DNA from: Deltaproteobacteria bacterium | GTDB lineage: Bacteria; Desulfobacterota; Syntrophobacteria; Syntrophobacterales; Syntrophobacteraceae | Length of the DNA: 64,000 bases | Assembly: GCA_021777755.1 (NCBI GenBank) | Contig: JAJYDE010000011.1 | Span: 1 to 64,000 of the forward strand | Reading direction: 5' to 3' | Shown here: piece after piece, positions 45,174 to 55,224 of the stretch | Layout: each line of letters begins with the position of its first letter | Position numbering within the stretch: position 1 is the first letter of the stretch | Program-made: the position numbers and the translations under genes | The notes under the pieces: generated by a model | Seen by the model: the letters and a program-made list of their open reading frames with translations, nothing else | Told to the model about the DNA's origin: nothing | Databases searched by the model: none

Positions 45174-45461
45174 GTGCCTCGGTCATTAAAAAAAGGGCCG
45201 TTCGTTGACGATTCCCTGTTCGATAAGGTCGCCAAGGCCAAAGACACAGGCGATCGCAAGGTCATAAAGACCTGGTCTCGCAGGTCGACCATTCTGCCCG
45301 AGTTCGTCGGGACCACCCTCGCGGTGCACAACGGGAAAAAATTCATTCCCGTGTTTGTGAGCGAGAACATGGTTGGCCACAAGCTTGGTGAGTTTTCTCC
45401 GACCCGGACCTTTCACGGCCACGCCGGAGATAAAAAGACCAAAGTAAAAGGGAAAAAGTGA
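45174..45461 (+). CDS. rpsS: 30S ribosomal protein S19
   Basis: 95 residues, GTG start, opening [14 protein letters not shown] and closing with the [11 protein letters not shown] tail. 9 nt after rplB. Confidence 0.99.
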   Translation: MPRSLKKGPFVDDSLFDKVAKAKDTGDRKVIKTWSRRSTILPEFVGTTLAVHNGKKFIPVFVSENMVGHKLGEFSPTRTFHGHAGDKKTKVKGKK

Positions 45462-45796
45462 TGGAAGTCAGAGCTGTTGCCAAATACCTGCGGGTCTCTT
45501 CGCAGAAAGCTCGCCTTGTTGCCGATATGGTTCGCGGCAGAAAAGTCGATGACGCGCTGATTCTGCTCAGATATACTCCCAAAAAGAGCGGTCGGTTCAT
45601 AACCAAGGTGCTCCGTTCGGCCATGGCCAATGCCGAAAACCACAATGTTGGCGATCTCGACAAGCTCTACGTGAAGACCATTACGGTCGACCAGGGTCCC
45701 AGGCTCAAGAGGTTTCGTCCCCGGGCCATGGGCCGGGCCACGCGAATCATAAAGCCATCGAGTCATATAACGGTCATTTTGGACGAGAAGAAATAG
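45461..45796 (+). CDS. rplV: 50S ribosomal protein L22
   Basis: 111 residues starting [20 protein letters not shown]; the ATG shares one base with the rpsS stop (TGATG). The beta-hairpin reaching the exit tunnel, RFRPRAMGRATRI, is present. Confidence 0.98.
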   Translation: MEVRAVAKYLRVSSQKARLVADMVRGRKVDDALILLRYTPKKSGRFITKVLRSAMANAENHNVGDLDKLYVKTITVDQGPRLKRFRPRAMGRATRIIKPSSHITVILDEKK

Positions 45797-45881
45797 AAAT
45801 GGCCGCGGCGGGGGAGCGAGGAGCCGCAGAGCCTATTGCGCTCACTTGATGCTCCGGCGTCGGCACTTACGGAGGTGAGGT

Positions 45882-46511
45882 TTGGGACAGAAAGTTCATC
45901 CGACAGGGTTCCGGCTGGGAATTCTCAAGACCTGGGATTCGAAGTGGTTTGCAACCAAGGGCTACTCGAAGCTGGTTTTCGAGGATCGCCAGATCCGTGA
46001 TTACATTAAGGAGCGGCTCTTTCACGCCGGTATCTCCAAGGTGGAGATCGAGCGGGCCGCCAACAAGGTCAAGATCCGCATCCACACGGCGCGCCCCGGG
46101 ATCGTCATCGGTAAGAAGGGCGCGGAGATCGAGATCTTGCGCCGAGATCTGGAGCGCAGGTTCAAGCGTGAGGTTCTCATCGACATACAGGAAGTGCGTC
46201 GTCCCGAACTCGATGCCACGCTTGTTGCCGAAAACATCGCTCTTCAGCTTGTGAGGCGTGTTGCTTTTCGCCGGGCCATGAAGCGGGCCGTAAGCTCGGC
46301 CCTCAAATTCGGGGCCAAGGGCGTAAGGGTTGCCTCCGCCGGTCGTCTTGGCGGGGCGGAAATGGCCCGCCGGGAATGGTATCGTGAGGGCAGAGTCCCT
46401 CTGCACACGCTACGGGCCGATATCGATTACGGCACTGCCCTGGCCAAGACCACTTACGGCATCATCGGCGTAAAGGTCTGGATCTTCAAAGGGGAAGTGC
46501 TGCCGGGATAG
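45882..46511 (+). CDS. rpsC: 30S ribosomal protein S3
   Basis: 209 residues, TTG start six bases after GGAGG, opening [15 protein letters not shown] domain with VIGKKGAEI. mRNA entry-channel protein. The 85-nt gap before it holds a short GGGGAGC/GAGGAGC duplication (45811-45824). Confidence 0.98.
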   Translation: MGQKVHPTGFRLGILKTWDSKWFATKGYSKLVFEDRQIRDYIKERLFHAGISKVEIERAANKVKIRIHTARPGIVIGKKGAEIEILRRDLERRFKREVLIDIQEVRRPELDATLVAENIALQLVRRVAFRRAMKRAVSSALKFGAKGVRVASAGRLGGAEMARREWYREGRVPLHTLRADIDYGTALAKTTYGIIGVKVWIFKGEVLPG

Positions 46512-46529
46512 CTTTGTCAGGAGATTGAG

Positions 46530-46946
46530 ATGTTAGCTCCAAAGAGGGTCAAGTTTAGAAAAGTTCAGAAAGGCCGCATGCGTGGCGCGGCTTACCGCGG
46601 CAGCGAGGTGAGCTTTGGTGATTTCGGCCTGAAGGCCCTGGAGCCGGGCTATGTGACTTCCCGGCAGATCGAGGCCGCCCGTATCGCCATTACGCGTCAC
46701 GTCAAGCGTGGAGGAAAGGTCTGGATACGGATTTTTCCGGACAAGCCCTTCACGAAAAAGCCTGCTGAGACTCGTATGGGTAAAGGCAAGGGGTCGCCCG
46801 AGGGTTGGATGGCGGTGGTAAGACCCGGAAGGATTTTGTACGAAATTAAAGGTGTCACCGAAGCGGTGGCGCGGGAAGCCTTGGGGCTTGCCTCGCATAA
46901 GCTTCCGCTCCCAACACGCTTTGTATCGAGGCAGGATATACTATGA
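46530..46946 (+). CDS. rplP: 50S ribosomal protein L16
   Basis: 138 residues starting [17 protein letters not shown]. Contains [13 protein letters not shown], the conserved loop near the A-site tRNA. Overlaps rpmC by 4 nt. Confidence 0.99.
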   Translation: MLAPKRVKFRKVQKGRMRGAAYRGSEVSFGDFGLKALEPGYVTSRQIEAARIAITRHVKRGGKVWIRIFPDKPFTKKPAETRMGKGKGSPEGWMAVVRPGRILYEIKGVTEAVAREALGLASHKLPLPTRFVSRQDIL

Positions 46947-47143
46947 AGGCTGGCGATCTGCGGGAAATGACAAAGGATGAGCTGAAGGCGAAGCTCACAG
47001 AGGTCCGGGAAGGCCTGTTCAATCTCAGGTTTCAATTGGCTACCAAGCAGCTGGACAATACAGCCCAACTCCCGAAGAACAGGAAAGACATCGCGCGGAT
47101 CCTCACCGTTTTGTCCGAAATGGATAGAAAAGCGGGAGAATAG
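46943..47143 (+). CDS. rpmC: 50S ribosomal protein L29
   Basis: 66 residues, [20 protein letters not shown] at the N-terminus and [12 protein letters not shown] in the second helix. Start overlaps the rplP stop (ATGA). Confidence 0.98.
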   Translation: MKAGDLREMTKDELKAKLTEVREGLFNLRFQLATKQLDNTAQLPKNRKDIARILTVLSEMDRKAGE

Positions 47144-47154
47144 GGGCAAGAACC

Positions 47155-47418
47155 ATGGAAGAATTGAAATCGACCAGGAAAACTCGTGTCGGCAAGGTCA
47201 TGAGCAACAAGATGGATAAAACCGTTGTGGTCATGGTGGAACGACTTATCCAGGACGCCAAGTACCGCAAGTTTGTTCGGCGCAGGAATACGTTCAAGGC
47301 CCACGACCCGCAGAACTCCTGCTCTGTGGGTGACCAGGTGCTGATCGAGGAAAGCCGGCCCATTAGCAAGGACAAACGCTGGCTGGTGGTGAAGGTCCTC
47401 GAAAAGTCGGCCTTTTAA
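47155..47418 (+). CDS. rpsQ: 30S ribosomal protein S17
   Basis: 87 residues with the OB-fold pattern TRVGKVMSNKMDKTVVVMVE and the C-terminal SRPISKDKRWLVVKVLEK. 11 nt after rpmC. Confidence 0.98.
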   Translation: MEELKSTRKTRVGKVMSNKMDKTVVVMVERLIQDAKYRKFVRRRNTFKAHDPQNSCSVGDQVLIEESRPISKDKRWLVVKVLEKSAF

Positions 47419-47507
47419 GGCGGTCCCCGAGTCGGACCGGGCCAGGTCGGGCTGATTTTTTTGCGCCCCTCCGTAGCAGATACGTGCCAGAGGATTTGGA
47501 GTAAGAG

Positions 47508-47876
47508 ATGATTCAGGCGGAAACCCAATTGAATGCCGCTGATAATTCCGGGGCCAAGCGGCTCTATTGCATCAAGGTGCTCGGCGGGACCCGAAGGCGT
47601 TACGCATCGGTTGGCGACATTATCGTCGTTTCGGTGCAGGAGGCCATTCCCAACGCGAAAGTCAAAAAAGGCGACGTGCTGAAGGCCGTGGTGGTACGCA
47701 CCAAAAAGGAAGTCCGCCGGCCGGACGGGTCCTACATAAAATTCGACGACAACTCGGCTGTGTTGATCAATGCCGCCAGGGAGCCGATCGGCACCCGCAT
47801 CTTCGGCCCCGTGGCCAGGGAATTGCGTGCCAGACAATTTATGAAAATTATTTCGCTCGCTCCCGAGGTACTTTAG
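47508..47876 (+). CDS. rplN: 50S ribosomal protein L14
   Basis: 122 residues beginning [19 protein letters not shown] and ending [12 protein letters not shown]. 89 nt after rpsQ. Confidence 0.99.
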   Translation: MIQAETQLNAADNSGAKRLYCIKVLGGTRRRYASVGDIIVVSVQEAIPNAKVKKGDVLKAVVVRTKKEVRRPDGSYIKFDDNSAVLINAAREPIGTRIFGPVARELRARQFMKIISLAPEVL

Positions 47877-47894
47877 CGAAAAGGGATTCGTTCG

Positions 47895-48221
47895 ATGAAG
47901 CACCAAAGTTATGCAATAAGGAAAAACGATACGGTCAAGGTGATCGCCGGCAAGGACAAGGGCAAGACGGGCAAGGTCCTTCGGGTGATCCCCAAAAAAG
48001 GGCGTGCGATTGTTGAGAAGCTCAACGTCGTAAAGCGGCATCTTCGGCCAAGTGAGCAGGCCCGACAGGGGGGCATCCTGGAAAAGGAATCCCCTATCGA
48101 GATGTCAAATCTCATGTTGATTTGTTCCAAGTGCACGGACCCGACCCGGGTGGGCTATCGAGTGCTCGATGACGACAAGAAGGTTCGCTTCTGCAAGAAG
48201 TGCCAGGAAGTCATCGACTAG
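47895..48221 (+). CDS. rplX: 50S ribosomal protein L24
   Basis: 108 residues. KOW motif [15 protein letters not shown] near the N-terminus, and a C-terminal domain with two CxxC pairs (CSKC, CKKC). Early assembly protein. 18 nt after rplN. Confidence 0.98.
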   Translation: MKHQSYAIRKNDTVKVIAGKDKGKTGKVLRVIPKKGRAIVEKLNVVKRHLRPSEQARQGGILEKESPIEMSNLMLICSKCTDPTRVGYRVLDDDKKVRFCKKCQEVID

Positions 48222-48303
48222 GCCGCGTCGTGGGGGGCCGAAGGGCCCGGTTTTTTCACGACTGCGGCGGCGTCCACCTGAAACGGGCGGGAATGGAGGT
48301 TAG

Positions 48304-48843
48304 ATGGCAGCGCTGCGCGACAGATTTAATGAAGAAGTTGTACCCCAGCTCCAGGAAAAGTACCTGTACAAGAGTCCGATGCAAATTCCGAGGCTGAAGA
48401 AGATCATCTTGAACATGGGCCTCGGGGAAGCCATTCAGAACGCGAAAATCCTTGATTCGGCCTCGGCGGAACTGTCCCAGTTGAGCGGGCAAAAGCCGGT
48501 TATTACGCGGGCGCGAACGAGCATTGCGGCGTTCAAGCTGCGAAAGGGCATGCCGATCGGGTGTATGGTGACCCTTCGCGGGGACAGGATGTACGAGTTT
48601 TTCGACAAACTCGTAAACGTCGCCCTTCCCCGGGTTCGCGATTTCCGGGGCGTTTCGGCCAAAGCCCTCGACGGGCGCGGAAATTACACGCTGGGCATAA
48701 AGGAACACATAATTTTCCCCGAGATCGACTACGATAAGATCGACAAGATCAAGGGGATGAACATCACGATGGTTACGACGGCCGGGACGGACGATGAGGC
48801 GAGGACGCTTCTGGCCCTTATGGGTATGCCGTTCAGGAAATGA
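48304..48843 (+). CDS. rplE: 50S ribosomal protein L5
   Basis: 179 residues. Contains the L5 pattern [11 protein letters not shown] and the C-terminal [16 protein letters not shown]. Binds 5S rRNA. 82 nt after rplX. Confidence 0.99.
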   Translation: MAALRDRFNEEVVPQLQEKYLYKSPMQIPRLKKIILNMGLGEAIQNAKILDSASAELSQLSGQKPVITRARTSIAAFKLRKGMPIGCMVTLRGDRMYEFFDKLVNVALPRVRDFRGVSAKALDGRGNYTLGIKEHIIFPEIDYDKIDKIKGMNITMVTTAGTDDEARTLLALMGMPFRK

Positions 48844-48855
48844 TAAGGAGGCCAT

Positions 48856-49041
48856 GTGGCTAAGAAGTCACTTATTGCAAAGGCGAAGGCGAGCCCCAAA
48901 TTCAAGGCGCGCACCTATAACCGGTGTCCGGTGTGCGGCCGGCCGCGAGCCTACATCCGCAAGTTCGGAATCTGCCGTATCTGTTTTCGGAATATGGCTC
49001 TTAAGGGCGAACTTCCCGGAGTGGTCAAGGCGAGCTGGTAG
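48856..49041 (+). CDS. rpsN: 30S ribosomal protein S14, zinc (type Z) form
   Basis: 61 residues, GTG start behind AAGGAGG. Short zinc form with CPVCGRP and CRICFRNMA; ends GVVKASW. 12 nt after rplE. Confidence 0.99.
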   Translation: MAKKSLIAKAKASPKFKARTYNRCPVCGRPRAYIRKFGICRICFRNMALKGELPGVVKASW

Positions 49042-49062
49042 GACCGGAGGAGAGATCAGGAA

Positions 49063-49461
49063 ATGATGGTATCTGACCCCATTGGGGACTTTATCAACCG
49101 TATCCGCAATGCGCAAAAGGCGCGCTTTGACAAGGTCGACATCCCCGCTTCCCGCATGAAGGCCAATTTGTGCCGCATCTTGAAGGAAGAGGGTTTCATA
49201 AAGAACTACAAGTTCATAAGAGACGACAAGCAGGGCGTGCTTCGTGTCAACATCAAGTATGGAGACGGTCGTGAGGGCGCCGTTACGGGTGCCAAGCGCA
49301 TAAGCAAGTGCGGCCGCCGTGTTTATGTTGGCCATGAGGATATCCCCAGGGTGTTGAACGGCATGGGGATATCGATCCTTTCGACATCGAGGGGAGTTAT
49401 GACCGACCGGCAGGCCCGCAAGGAAGGCGTGGGCGGCGAGATTCTTTGCGCCGTCTGGTAG
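49063..49461 (+). CDS. rpsH: 30S ribosomal protein S8
   Basis: 132 residues, opening MMVSDPIGDFINRIRNAQ; two adjacent ATG codons behind GGAGG. C-terminal SRGVMTDRQAR is typical. In E. coli S8 represses the spc operon. Confidence 0.98.
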   Translation: MMVSDPIGDFINRIRNAQKARFDKVDIPASRMKANLCRILKEEGFIKNYKFIRDDKQGVLRVNIKYGDGREGAVTGAKRISKCGRRVYVGHEDIPRVLNGMGISILSTSRGVMTDRQARKEGVGGEILCAVW

Positions 49462-49464
49462 AAG

Positions 49465-49499
49465 GTGGCAAGTAGCGAGTGGCAAGTGGCGAATGGAAG
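49465..49499 (+). repeat. 7-bp tandem array (GTGGCAA/GTGGCGA)
   Basis: Five period-7 units GTGGCAA, GTAGCGA, GTGGCAA, GTGGCGA, ATGGAAG in the rpsH-rplF gap. Complementary in part to the array at 49515, so the two can form an imperfect hairpin. Confidence 0.75.
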
Positions 49500-49514
49500 A
49501 AGCGAGTGGTTCGC

Positions 49515-49542
49515 CGCTCTTTGCTCCCCGCTCCCCGCTACC
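49515..49542 (+). repeat. 7-bp tandem array (CGCTCCC/CGCTACC)
   Basis: Four units CGCTCTT, TGCTCCC, CGCTCCC, CGCTACC directly before the rplF ribosome-binding site. The last unit matches the array upstream of rplK. Confidence 0.75.
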
Positions 49543-49561
49543 ACGATAAAGGAGCAATGGC

Positions 49562-50104
49562 ATGTCACGAGTGGGTAAATTACCCATACCTTTACCCAAG
49601 GGGGTCGAAGTGGTTCTGGACGGATCGGCCCTTACGGTAAAAGGCCCGAAGGGGACTCTTGGCCGATCGGTTCCCGCCATTATCGACATCGATATCAGCA
49701 AGGAAACGATCGCTTTCAAGCGCAGGGACGACTCCAAGGAGTCGCGCTCCACGCACGGGATGATCCGCGCCCTGGTCAACAATATGGTCAAGGGCGTCAG
49801 CGAGGGCTTCGTTAAAGCTCTCGAGATTCAGGGCACCGGGTACAGGGCCGAGGTTCAGGGCAAGACCCTGAATATGAATCTTGGCTATTCCCGTCCCGTT
49901 CAGTTCGATCTGCCCGAGGGGATCAGCGCCAGTGTGGACAAGTCCAACGTCGTACGCCTGGAGGGTATCGATATCGAAGTATTGGGACAGACCGCCGCGC
50001 GGATTCGCGCCCTGCGGCCCGTTGAGCCTTACAAGGGCAAGGGGATTCGCTACTCGGGCGAGCGGGTTCAGCGCAAGGCCGGTAAAACCGGTTCCAAGAA
50101 ATAG
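49562..50104 (+). CDS. rplF: 50S ribosomal protein L6
   Basis: 180 residues opening MSRVGKLPIPLPKGVEV and closing with PYKGKGIRYSGERVQRKAGK. The 100-nt gap before it is filled by the two heptad arrays. Confidence 0.99.
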   Translation: MSRVGKLPIPLPKGVEVVLDGSALTVKGPKGTLGRSVPAIIDIDISKETIAFKRRDDSKESRSTHGMIRALVNNMVKGVSEGFVKALEIQGTGYRAEVQGKTLNMNLGYSRPVQFDLPEGISASVDKSNVVRLEGIDIEVLGQTAARIRALRPVEPYKGKGIRYSGERVQRKAGKTGSKK

Positions 50105-50119
50105 TCGGAGGAATCTCTA

Positions 50120-50494
50120 ATGGCATCAGGATCTACAAATCCGCGCTATACCGCTCGGCTGAAGCGAAAGAAAAGAATTCGCAAAAAGATAGAGGGTGTC
50201 GACGAGCGCCCGAGGCTGACGGTTTTTCGTAGCGACAAGCATATGTACGCCCAGATTATAAACGATCTTACGGGGGCGACCCTGGTTTCGGCTTCCACCC
50301 TCTGTTCGGAATACAAGCAATTGGGGCCGGTCAAGGGAAAGGTGGGCGCCGCCGGACGTGTCGGTGAACTGATCGCCGGCAAGGCCATTGAAAAGGGTAT
50401 CGCCAAGGTCGTTTTCGATCGTAACGGCTTTATTTACCACGGGCGAATCAAGGCGCTTGCGGACGCGGCCCGGGGCAAGGGACTCGATTTTTAA
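50120..50494 (+). CDS. rplR: 50S ribosomal protein L18
   Basis: 124 residues. Central [18 protein letters not shown] and C-terminal [20 protein letters not shown]. Binds 5S rRNA with L5. 15 nt after rplF. Confidence 0.98.
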   Translation: MASGSTNPRYTARLKRKKRIRKKIEGVDERPRLTVFRSDKHMYAQIINDLTGATLVSASTLCSEYKQLGPVKGKVGAAGRVGELIAGKAIEKGIAKVVFDRNGFIYHGRIKALADAARGKGLDF

Positions 50495-50521
50495 TCCTTA
50501 TCAGGATCGGAGGCTTTTACA

Positions 50522-51028
50522 TTGATAGCGGTTGAATCCAGCCAGCTCCAGATGATTGACAAAGTTGTCCATATAAGCCGCGTGGCCAAGGTGGTCAAAG
50601 GCGGTCGCCGGTTTTCGTTCAGTGCCATCGTGGTGGTGGGAGACGGATCGGGCAAGGTGGGATACAGCCTCGGCAAGGCCAACGAGGTTCCCGAGGCGAT
50701 ACGAAAAGGGATGGAATCGGCCAAGCGCAACATGGTCGATGTGCCGCTCAAGGATAGCACCATTCCGCACGAAGTGCTCGGAAGATTCGGGGCTTCCTCG
50801 GTAATTTTGAAGCCCGCCTCGCCCGGTACCGGTGTTATCGCCGGCGGCGCGGTTCGAGCCATTATGGAAGCGGCTGGAATTCATGACATATTGACCAAGT
50901 GCGTTGGTTCGAGAAATCCTCACAACGTGGTCAAGGCCACTGTCGAGGGGCTCAAGAGGCTTCGCAGCCTGGAGCAGGTATCCAAGACCAGGGGCAAAAA
51001 TGTCCTGGAGGATACTCCGACCTCGTAG
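50522..51028 (+). CDS. rpsE: 30S ribosomal protein S5
   Basis: 168 residues, TTG start eight bases after GGAGG. Conserved [19 protein letters not shown] and [12 protein letters not shown]. Acts in decoding fidelity. 27 nt after rplR. Confidence 0.98.
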   Translation: MIAVESSQLQMIDKVVHISRVAKVVKGGRRFSFSAIVVVGDGSGKVGYSLGKANEVPEAIRKGMESAKRNMVDVPLKDSTIPHEVLGRFGASSVILKPASPGTGVIAGGAVRAIMEAAGIHDILTKCVGSRNPHNVVKATVEGLKRLRSLEQVSKTRGKNVLEDTPTS

Positions 51029-51050
51029 AGGGTGCCAACAGGTATTAACC

Positions 51051-51078
51051 GATCACTGATCGTCGATCACTGGTCGCT
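51051..51078 (+). repeat. 7-bp tandem array (GATCACT)
   Basis: Four period-7 units GATCACT, GATCGTC, GATCACT, GGTCGCT in the 68-nt rpsE-rpmD gap. Confidence 0.75.
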
Positions 51079-51096
51079 CTTTTCAGGATGTGAGAC

Positions 51097-51279
51097 ATGG
51101 CTAAGCCGATTGAGCTCAGTTTGATCAAAAGTCCCATCGGACGTCCGGAAAAGCACCGCAAAATCTTGCGCGCGCTCGGACTAACGAAGATGCACCGGCC
51201 CGTTGCCCTCTACAGCTCCCCGCAGATACTCGGGGCCGTGCGAAAGGTTATTCATCTGGTCAAGGTTGTTGAAAGATAG
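51097..51279 (+). CDS. rpmD: 50S ribosomal protein L30
   Basis: 60 residues with SLIKSPIGRPEKHRKILRAL, then LTKMHR; the usual short bacterial form. 9 nt before rplO. Confidence 0.97.
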   Translation: MAKPIELSLIKSPIGRPEKHRKILRALGLTKMHRPVALYSSPQILGAVRKVIHLVKVVER

Positions 51280-51288
51280 GGGTTGTCG

Positions 51289-51747
51289 ATGAGACTCGGA
51301 GAACTCGCTCCGCCCGTCGGAGCTAAGAAGAATAACAAGCGGCTGGGTCGGGGCGCCGGTTCGGGCCAGGGAATGACGGCTGGCAGGGGCACCAAGGGGC
51401 AGAAGTCGCGCTCCGGAGGCGGTACGCCTCCGTGGTTTGAAGGCGGTCAGATGCCCCTTCAGCGCCGGATTCCCAAACGCGGGTTTACCAACATATTCAA
51501 AAAGCAGTTTTCGGTTTTCAATATAGCCGATCTTGCCAATGTGCCGGCGGGAAGCCAAATTGGTCCCGTCGATTTGGTGGCCGCGGGGATATTGCGCAAA
51601 AATCACCAGCCGGTGAAACTTCTTGCCGACGGTGAGATTGCCATCGCCGTTACGGTTCGTGTCCACAAGGCTTCGGCCGCGGCTGTGCAGAAGATAGAGG
51701 CCGCGGGTGGAAAAGTCGAATTCATTGCGCCCAGGGAAGGAAAATAA
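51289..51747 (+). CDS. rplO: 50S ribosomal protein L15
   Basis: 152 residues from the ATG before RLGELAPPVGAKKNNKRLGR. Gly-rich N-terminus GSGQGMTAGRGTKGQKSRSG. AGGGG site upstream; the TTG two codons earlier is less likely. Confidence 0.98.
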   Translation: MRLGELAPPVGAKKNNKRLGRGAGSGQGMTAGRGTKGQKSRSGGGTPPWFEGGQMPLQRRIPKRGFTNIFKKQFSVFNIADLANVPAGSQIGPVDLVAAGILRKNHQPVKLLADGEIAIAVTVRVHKASAAAVQKIEAAGGKVEFIAPREGK

Positions 51748-51750
51748 CTC

Positions 51751-53058
51751 GTGCCAGGCGGTTTTTCGGCCATAGGGAGAATTCCCGAGCTTAAAAAACG
51801 GATCGGCATGAGTCTTTTGCTGCTGATCGTCTATCGCTTGGGGTGTTACATCCCGACTCCTTACATCAATACGGTGGCCCTGCAGGCATACTTCAACGCC
51901 GCCAGGGGCACGCTCCTGGGGCTTTTCGACATGTTTGCCGGGGGCGCTCTGAGTCAATTTTCGATCTTCGCTCTGGGGATCATGCCCTACATCTCGGCCT
52001 CCATTATCGTGGAACTGTTGACGGTGGTCGTACCGGCCATTGAAAAGCTCAGTAAAGAGGGCGAGGCCGGGCGTAAGAAGATGACCCAGTACACGCGCTA
52101 CGGCACTTTGGCCCTGGCCCTCATCCAGTCGTTTGGAATAGCGGTGGGGCTTGGCGGCCAGCGCGCTCCCGGAGGCGTTCCCCTCGTGCTTCTCACCGGC
52201 TGGGGATTTCGGCTCATGACCATGGTTACCCTCTCGGCGGGTACGGTCTTTCTCATGTGGGTCGGCGAGCAGATTACCGAGTTTGGTATCGGCAACGGGA
52301 TTTCACTCATCATCTATTCCGGTATTGTGAGCCGGTTGCCTTCGGCCATCTTCAACACCGTTCGACTCGTTCGTGCCGGCGGGATGAGCATTTTCGTTCT
52401 GGCCGCCATCGCGGTCCTCATGTTCGTGGTTTGCGGCTTTATCGTTTTTATGGAGCGGGGCCAAAGGCGCGTGCCCGTTCAATATGCCAAAAGGGTTGTG
52501 GGCAGGCGCGTTTACGGGGGCCAGAATACCCACATTCCGCTAAAGATCAACACCTCGGGGGTTATCCCCCCCATTTTCGCCTCCTCTATCATCATGTTCC
52601 CGGCGACGGTTGCAAATTTCATCAAGGTCCCCTGGGTGCAGGCGGCTTCCAAGGCGATCGCCCCCGGCCACTGGGCCTACATCCTTCTTTATGTGGCCTT
52701 GATCATCTTTTTTTGTTTCTTCTATACGGCCATTGTTTTCAACCCCGTTGATGTGGCCGACAATATGAAAAAATACGGTGGGTTCATTCCCGGCATTCGA
52801 CCCGGAAAGCCTACGGCCGATTACCTGGACAAGGTTCTTAGCCGCATTACGTTGGGCGGGGCTCTCTATATCTCGGCCGTGTGCGTTCTTCCCACCGTTT
52901 TGATAGAAAGATTCGGCGTGCCCTTTTATTTTGGCGGAACGGCTCTTCTCATTGTTATCGGGGTCGCGATGGACACCTTGTCCCAGATCGAGGCGCACAT
53001 GCTTTCGCGCCATTACGAGGGATTTTTAAAGAGCGGCCGCGCCAGGGGCAGGCGGTAG
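51751..53058 (+). CDS. secY: Preprotein translocase subunit SecY
   Basis: 435 residues, GTG start 3 nt after rplO. Ten predicted membrane helices; opens with RIPELKKRIGMSLLLLIVYR and contains the channel region FALGIMPYISASII. Main channel of the Sec translocon with SecE. Confidence 0.99.
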   Translation: MPGGFSAIGRIPELKKRIGMSLLLLIVYRLGCYIPTPYINTVALQAYFNAARGTLLGLFDMFAGGALSQFSIFALGIMPYISASIIVELLTVVVPAIEKLSKEGEAGRKKMTQYTRYGTLALALIQSFGIAVGLGGQRAPGGVPLVLLTGWGFRLMTMVTLSAGTVFLMWVGEQITEFGIGNGISLIIYSGIVSRLPSAIFNTVRLVRAGGMSIFVLAAIAVLMFVVCGFIVFMERGQRRVPVQYAKRVVGRRVYGGQNTHIPLKINTSGVIPPIFASSIIMFPATVANFIKVPWVQAASKAIAPGHWAYILLYVALIIFFCFFYTAIVFNPVDVADNMKKYGGFIPGIRPGKPTADYLDKVLSRITLGGALYISAVCVLPTVLIERFGVPFYFGGTALLIVIGVAMDTLSQIEAHMLSRHYEGFLKSGRARGRR

Positions 53059-53146
53059 TCATTTTCGATGCGCTGTCTGTGAGAGAATTGCAGCGGTGCT
53101 CTTTTTTGAGTTCCCAGCTCTTAATTGCATTTTGCGGAGGTAAGCG

Positions 53147-53788
53147 ATGAACATCATTTTACTTGGACCGCCGGGGGCCGGCAAGGGCACCCAAGCCAAA
53201 CGACTCGTCGAAAAGTATTCCATCCCGCAGGTTTCAACGGGCGACATGCTTAGAGCGGCCCTCAAGGAAGGAACTCCCCTGGGGCTCGAGGCCAAAAAGT
53301 TCATGGACGCCGGGGGATTGGTTCCCGACAGTGTTGTGATCGGCCTTGTAAAGGAGCGGATTCAAAAGCCCGATGCGGCCAAAGGGTACATGCTCGACGG
53401 CTTTCCGCGCACTGTGGCGCAGGCCGAGGAACTCGATTCGATTCTTGGCTCCCTCGGGCAGAAGATCGACCACGTGGTAAGCGTTGAGGTCCCGAGTTCC
53501 GAGCTTTTGGGCCGTCTTACGGGCAGAAGGACCTGCCGGGCTTGCGGCGCCGGTTTTCACGTAATGTTCGACCCCCCGAAGAAGGATGGGGTTTGTGACA
53601 AATGCGGCGGAGAACTCTACCAGAGATCCGATGATAACGAAACGACGGTGAAGTCCAGACTCGATACCTATGAAGCTCAGACCAAGCCTTTGATCGACTA
53701 TTATGTGAAGCAGGCGAAGTTGCGCCCGATCAACGGTGTTGGAAAAATGGACGATATTCTGCAGCGAATCCAGGCGATCCTCGGGTGA
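53147..53788 (+). CDS. adk: Adenylate kinase, zinc-LID type
   Basis: 213 residues. P-loop GPPGAGKGTQA, DGFPRT, and a long LID whose four cysteines (CRACG and CDKCGG) indicate structural zinc. Balances ATP, ADP and AMP. 88 nt after secY, the usual order. Confidence 0.98.
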   Translation: MNIILLGPPGAGKGTQAKRLVEKYSIPQVSTGDMLRAALKEGTPLGLEAKKFMDAGGLVPDSVVIGLVKERIQKPDAAKGYMLDGFPRTVAQAEELDSILGSLGQKIDHVVSVEVPSSELLGRLTGRRTCRACGAGFHVMFDPPKKDGVCDKCGGELYQRSDDNETTVKSRLDTYEAQTKPLIDYYVKQAKLRPINGVGKMDDILQRIQAILG

Positions 53789-53907
53789 TCGCCGTTCCTG
53801 CGGTTTTCTAGATAAGGGATTGGGATTTAGAGGGGGGTGGCGGGGCCTTGGGGGCTCGCCTTCCCCGGGTCTTCAATTCCTGATTTTGTTTTATCCGGAC
53901 GGTCGGG

Positions 53908-54684
53908 TTGATTATTTTAAGGTCCAAAGCCGAAATTGAAAAGATCAGAACCTCGTGCGGCATTGTGGCCGAGATACTCGATCGGCTGGTCGAGCACATC
54001 AGGCCCGGAGTGAGCACTTGGGATCTCGATGCCATCAGCGAGGAACTGACTGCCAAAAAGCACGCTCGCCCCGCGTTCAAGGGCTACCATGGCTATCCCT
54101 ACTCTCTGTGCGCCTCGGTAAATGAAGAGGTGGTGCACGGGATGCCTTCCAAGCATCGGCGCCTGAAGGCCGGGGACATTATCAGCCTCGACTATGGGGT
54201 GGTGCTTGACGGCTACTACGGGGATGCGGCGCTGACGGTGCCCGTGGGCGAGATAAGCGAAGCCGCGGTGGAGCTTTGCACGGTGACCGAGGAGTGTCTC
54301 TATGAAGGGATCTCTCGGGCCGTTTCCGGAAACAGGCTCTCCGACATATCCCACGCCATTCAGGACTATGTGGAAAAGCGCGGGTATTCGGTGGTTCGCG
54401 AGTTCGTCGGCCATGGTATCGGGCAGCATTTGCACGAGAGCCCCCAGGTTCCCAATTACGGTCCGCCCGGTCGGGGGATCAGATTGAAGGCCGGGATGGT
54501 TTTGGCCATCGAGCCGATGATCAACGCCGGAGGGGCCGAGGTGGAGATTTTGGAAGACCAATGGACCGCGGTGACCCGGGACCGCAAGTTGTCGGCTCAT
54601 TTCGAGCACACGGTGGCGGTGAGCGAAAACGGTCCGCTTATTTTGAGCAAGCGTAAAAACAGGTTTACAAAGCGGTTCGGTTAA
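53908..54684 (+). CDS. map: Methionine aminopeptidase, type I
   Basis: 258 residues, TTG start giving [14 protein letters not shown], the family N-terminus. Metal ligands lie in [30 protein letters not shown] and EHTVAVSE. Removes initiator methionine. 119 nt after adk. Confidence 0.97.
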   Translation: MIILRSKAEIEKIRTSCGIVAEILDRLVEHIRPGVSTWDLDAISEELTAKKHARPAFKGYHGYPYSLCASVNEEVVHGMPSKHRRLKAGDIISLDYGVVLDGYYGDAALTVPVGEISEAAVELCTVTEECLYEGISRAVSGNRLSDISHAIQDYVEKRGYSVVREFVGHGIGQHLHESPQVPNYGPPGRGIRLKAGMVLAIEPMINAGGAEVEILEDQWTAVTRDRKLSAHFEHTVAVSENGPLILSKRKNRFTKRFG

Positions 54685-54728
54685 TTTATTATAAAAAGTT
54701 CGAAATTCGATCTTGGAGAAAGTTGCCC

Positions 54729-54950
54729 ATGGCTAAAGAGGATTCTATAGAAGTCGAAGGAACTGTTGTCGAGACCCTTCCCAACGCTATGTTCCGTGTC
54801 GAGCTTCCCAATGGCCATCGGATTCTGGCTCATATATCCGGAAAGATGCGGATGCACTTCATCCGGATTCTTCCGGGAGATAAGGTGACGGTGGAATTGT
54901 CTCCCTACGATCTGACCAGGGGCCGTATCACGTACCGGTCCAAAGGCTAG
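54729..54950 (+). CDS. infA: Translation initiation factor IF-1
   Basis: 73 residues, [20 protein letters not shown] at the N-terminus, an OB-fold ending [13 protein letters not shown] at 54729 behind GGAG; the TTG two codons upstream is less likely. Confidence 0.98.
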   Translation: MAKEDSIEVEGTVVETLPNAMFRVELPNGHRILAHISGKMRMHFIRILPGDKVTVELSPYDLTRGRITYRSKG

Positions 54951-54988
54951 GGCTGTCGGCGCCGGCCTTGTTGAAAGGAACTTCCAAA

Positions 54989-55102
54989 GTGAAAGTGCGG
55001 GCATCGGTTAAACGTATATGCAGGAAGTGCAAAATTATTCGCCGCCACGGGACCGTGAGGGTGATTTGTGAAAATCCCAGGCACAAGCAGCGCCAGGGCT
55101 AA
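54989..55102 (+). CDS. rpmJ: 50S ribosomal protein L36 (zinc form)
   Basis: 37 residues, GTG start: [19 protein letters not shown], ending [10 protein letters not shown]. Cysteine pair CRKC, a later Cys and a His form the zinc site. Lies between infA and rpsM as usual. Confidence 0.97.
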   Translation: MKVRASVKRICRKCKIIRRHGTVRVICENPRHKQRQG

Positions 55103-55224
55103 AGAGAAGCTGCCCGTCAGCGGGGCTGTGAGTGTGCTTGCCTGCCGGGCCGGGAGCCGCGAAGGGCGGGCGAGGGACCAGAGAAGCCGGCTTGACGCTT
55201 CTGCATTCTTCAAGGAGTAGGACA

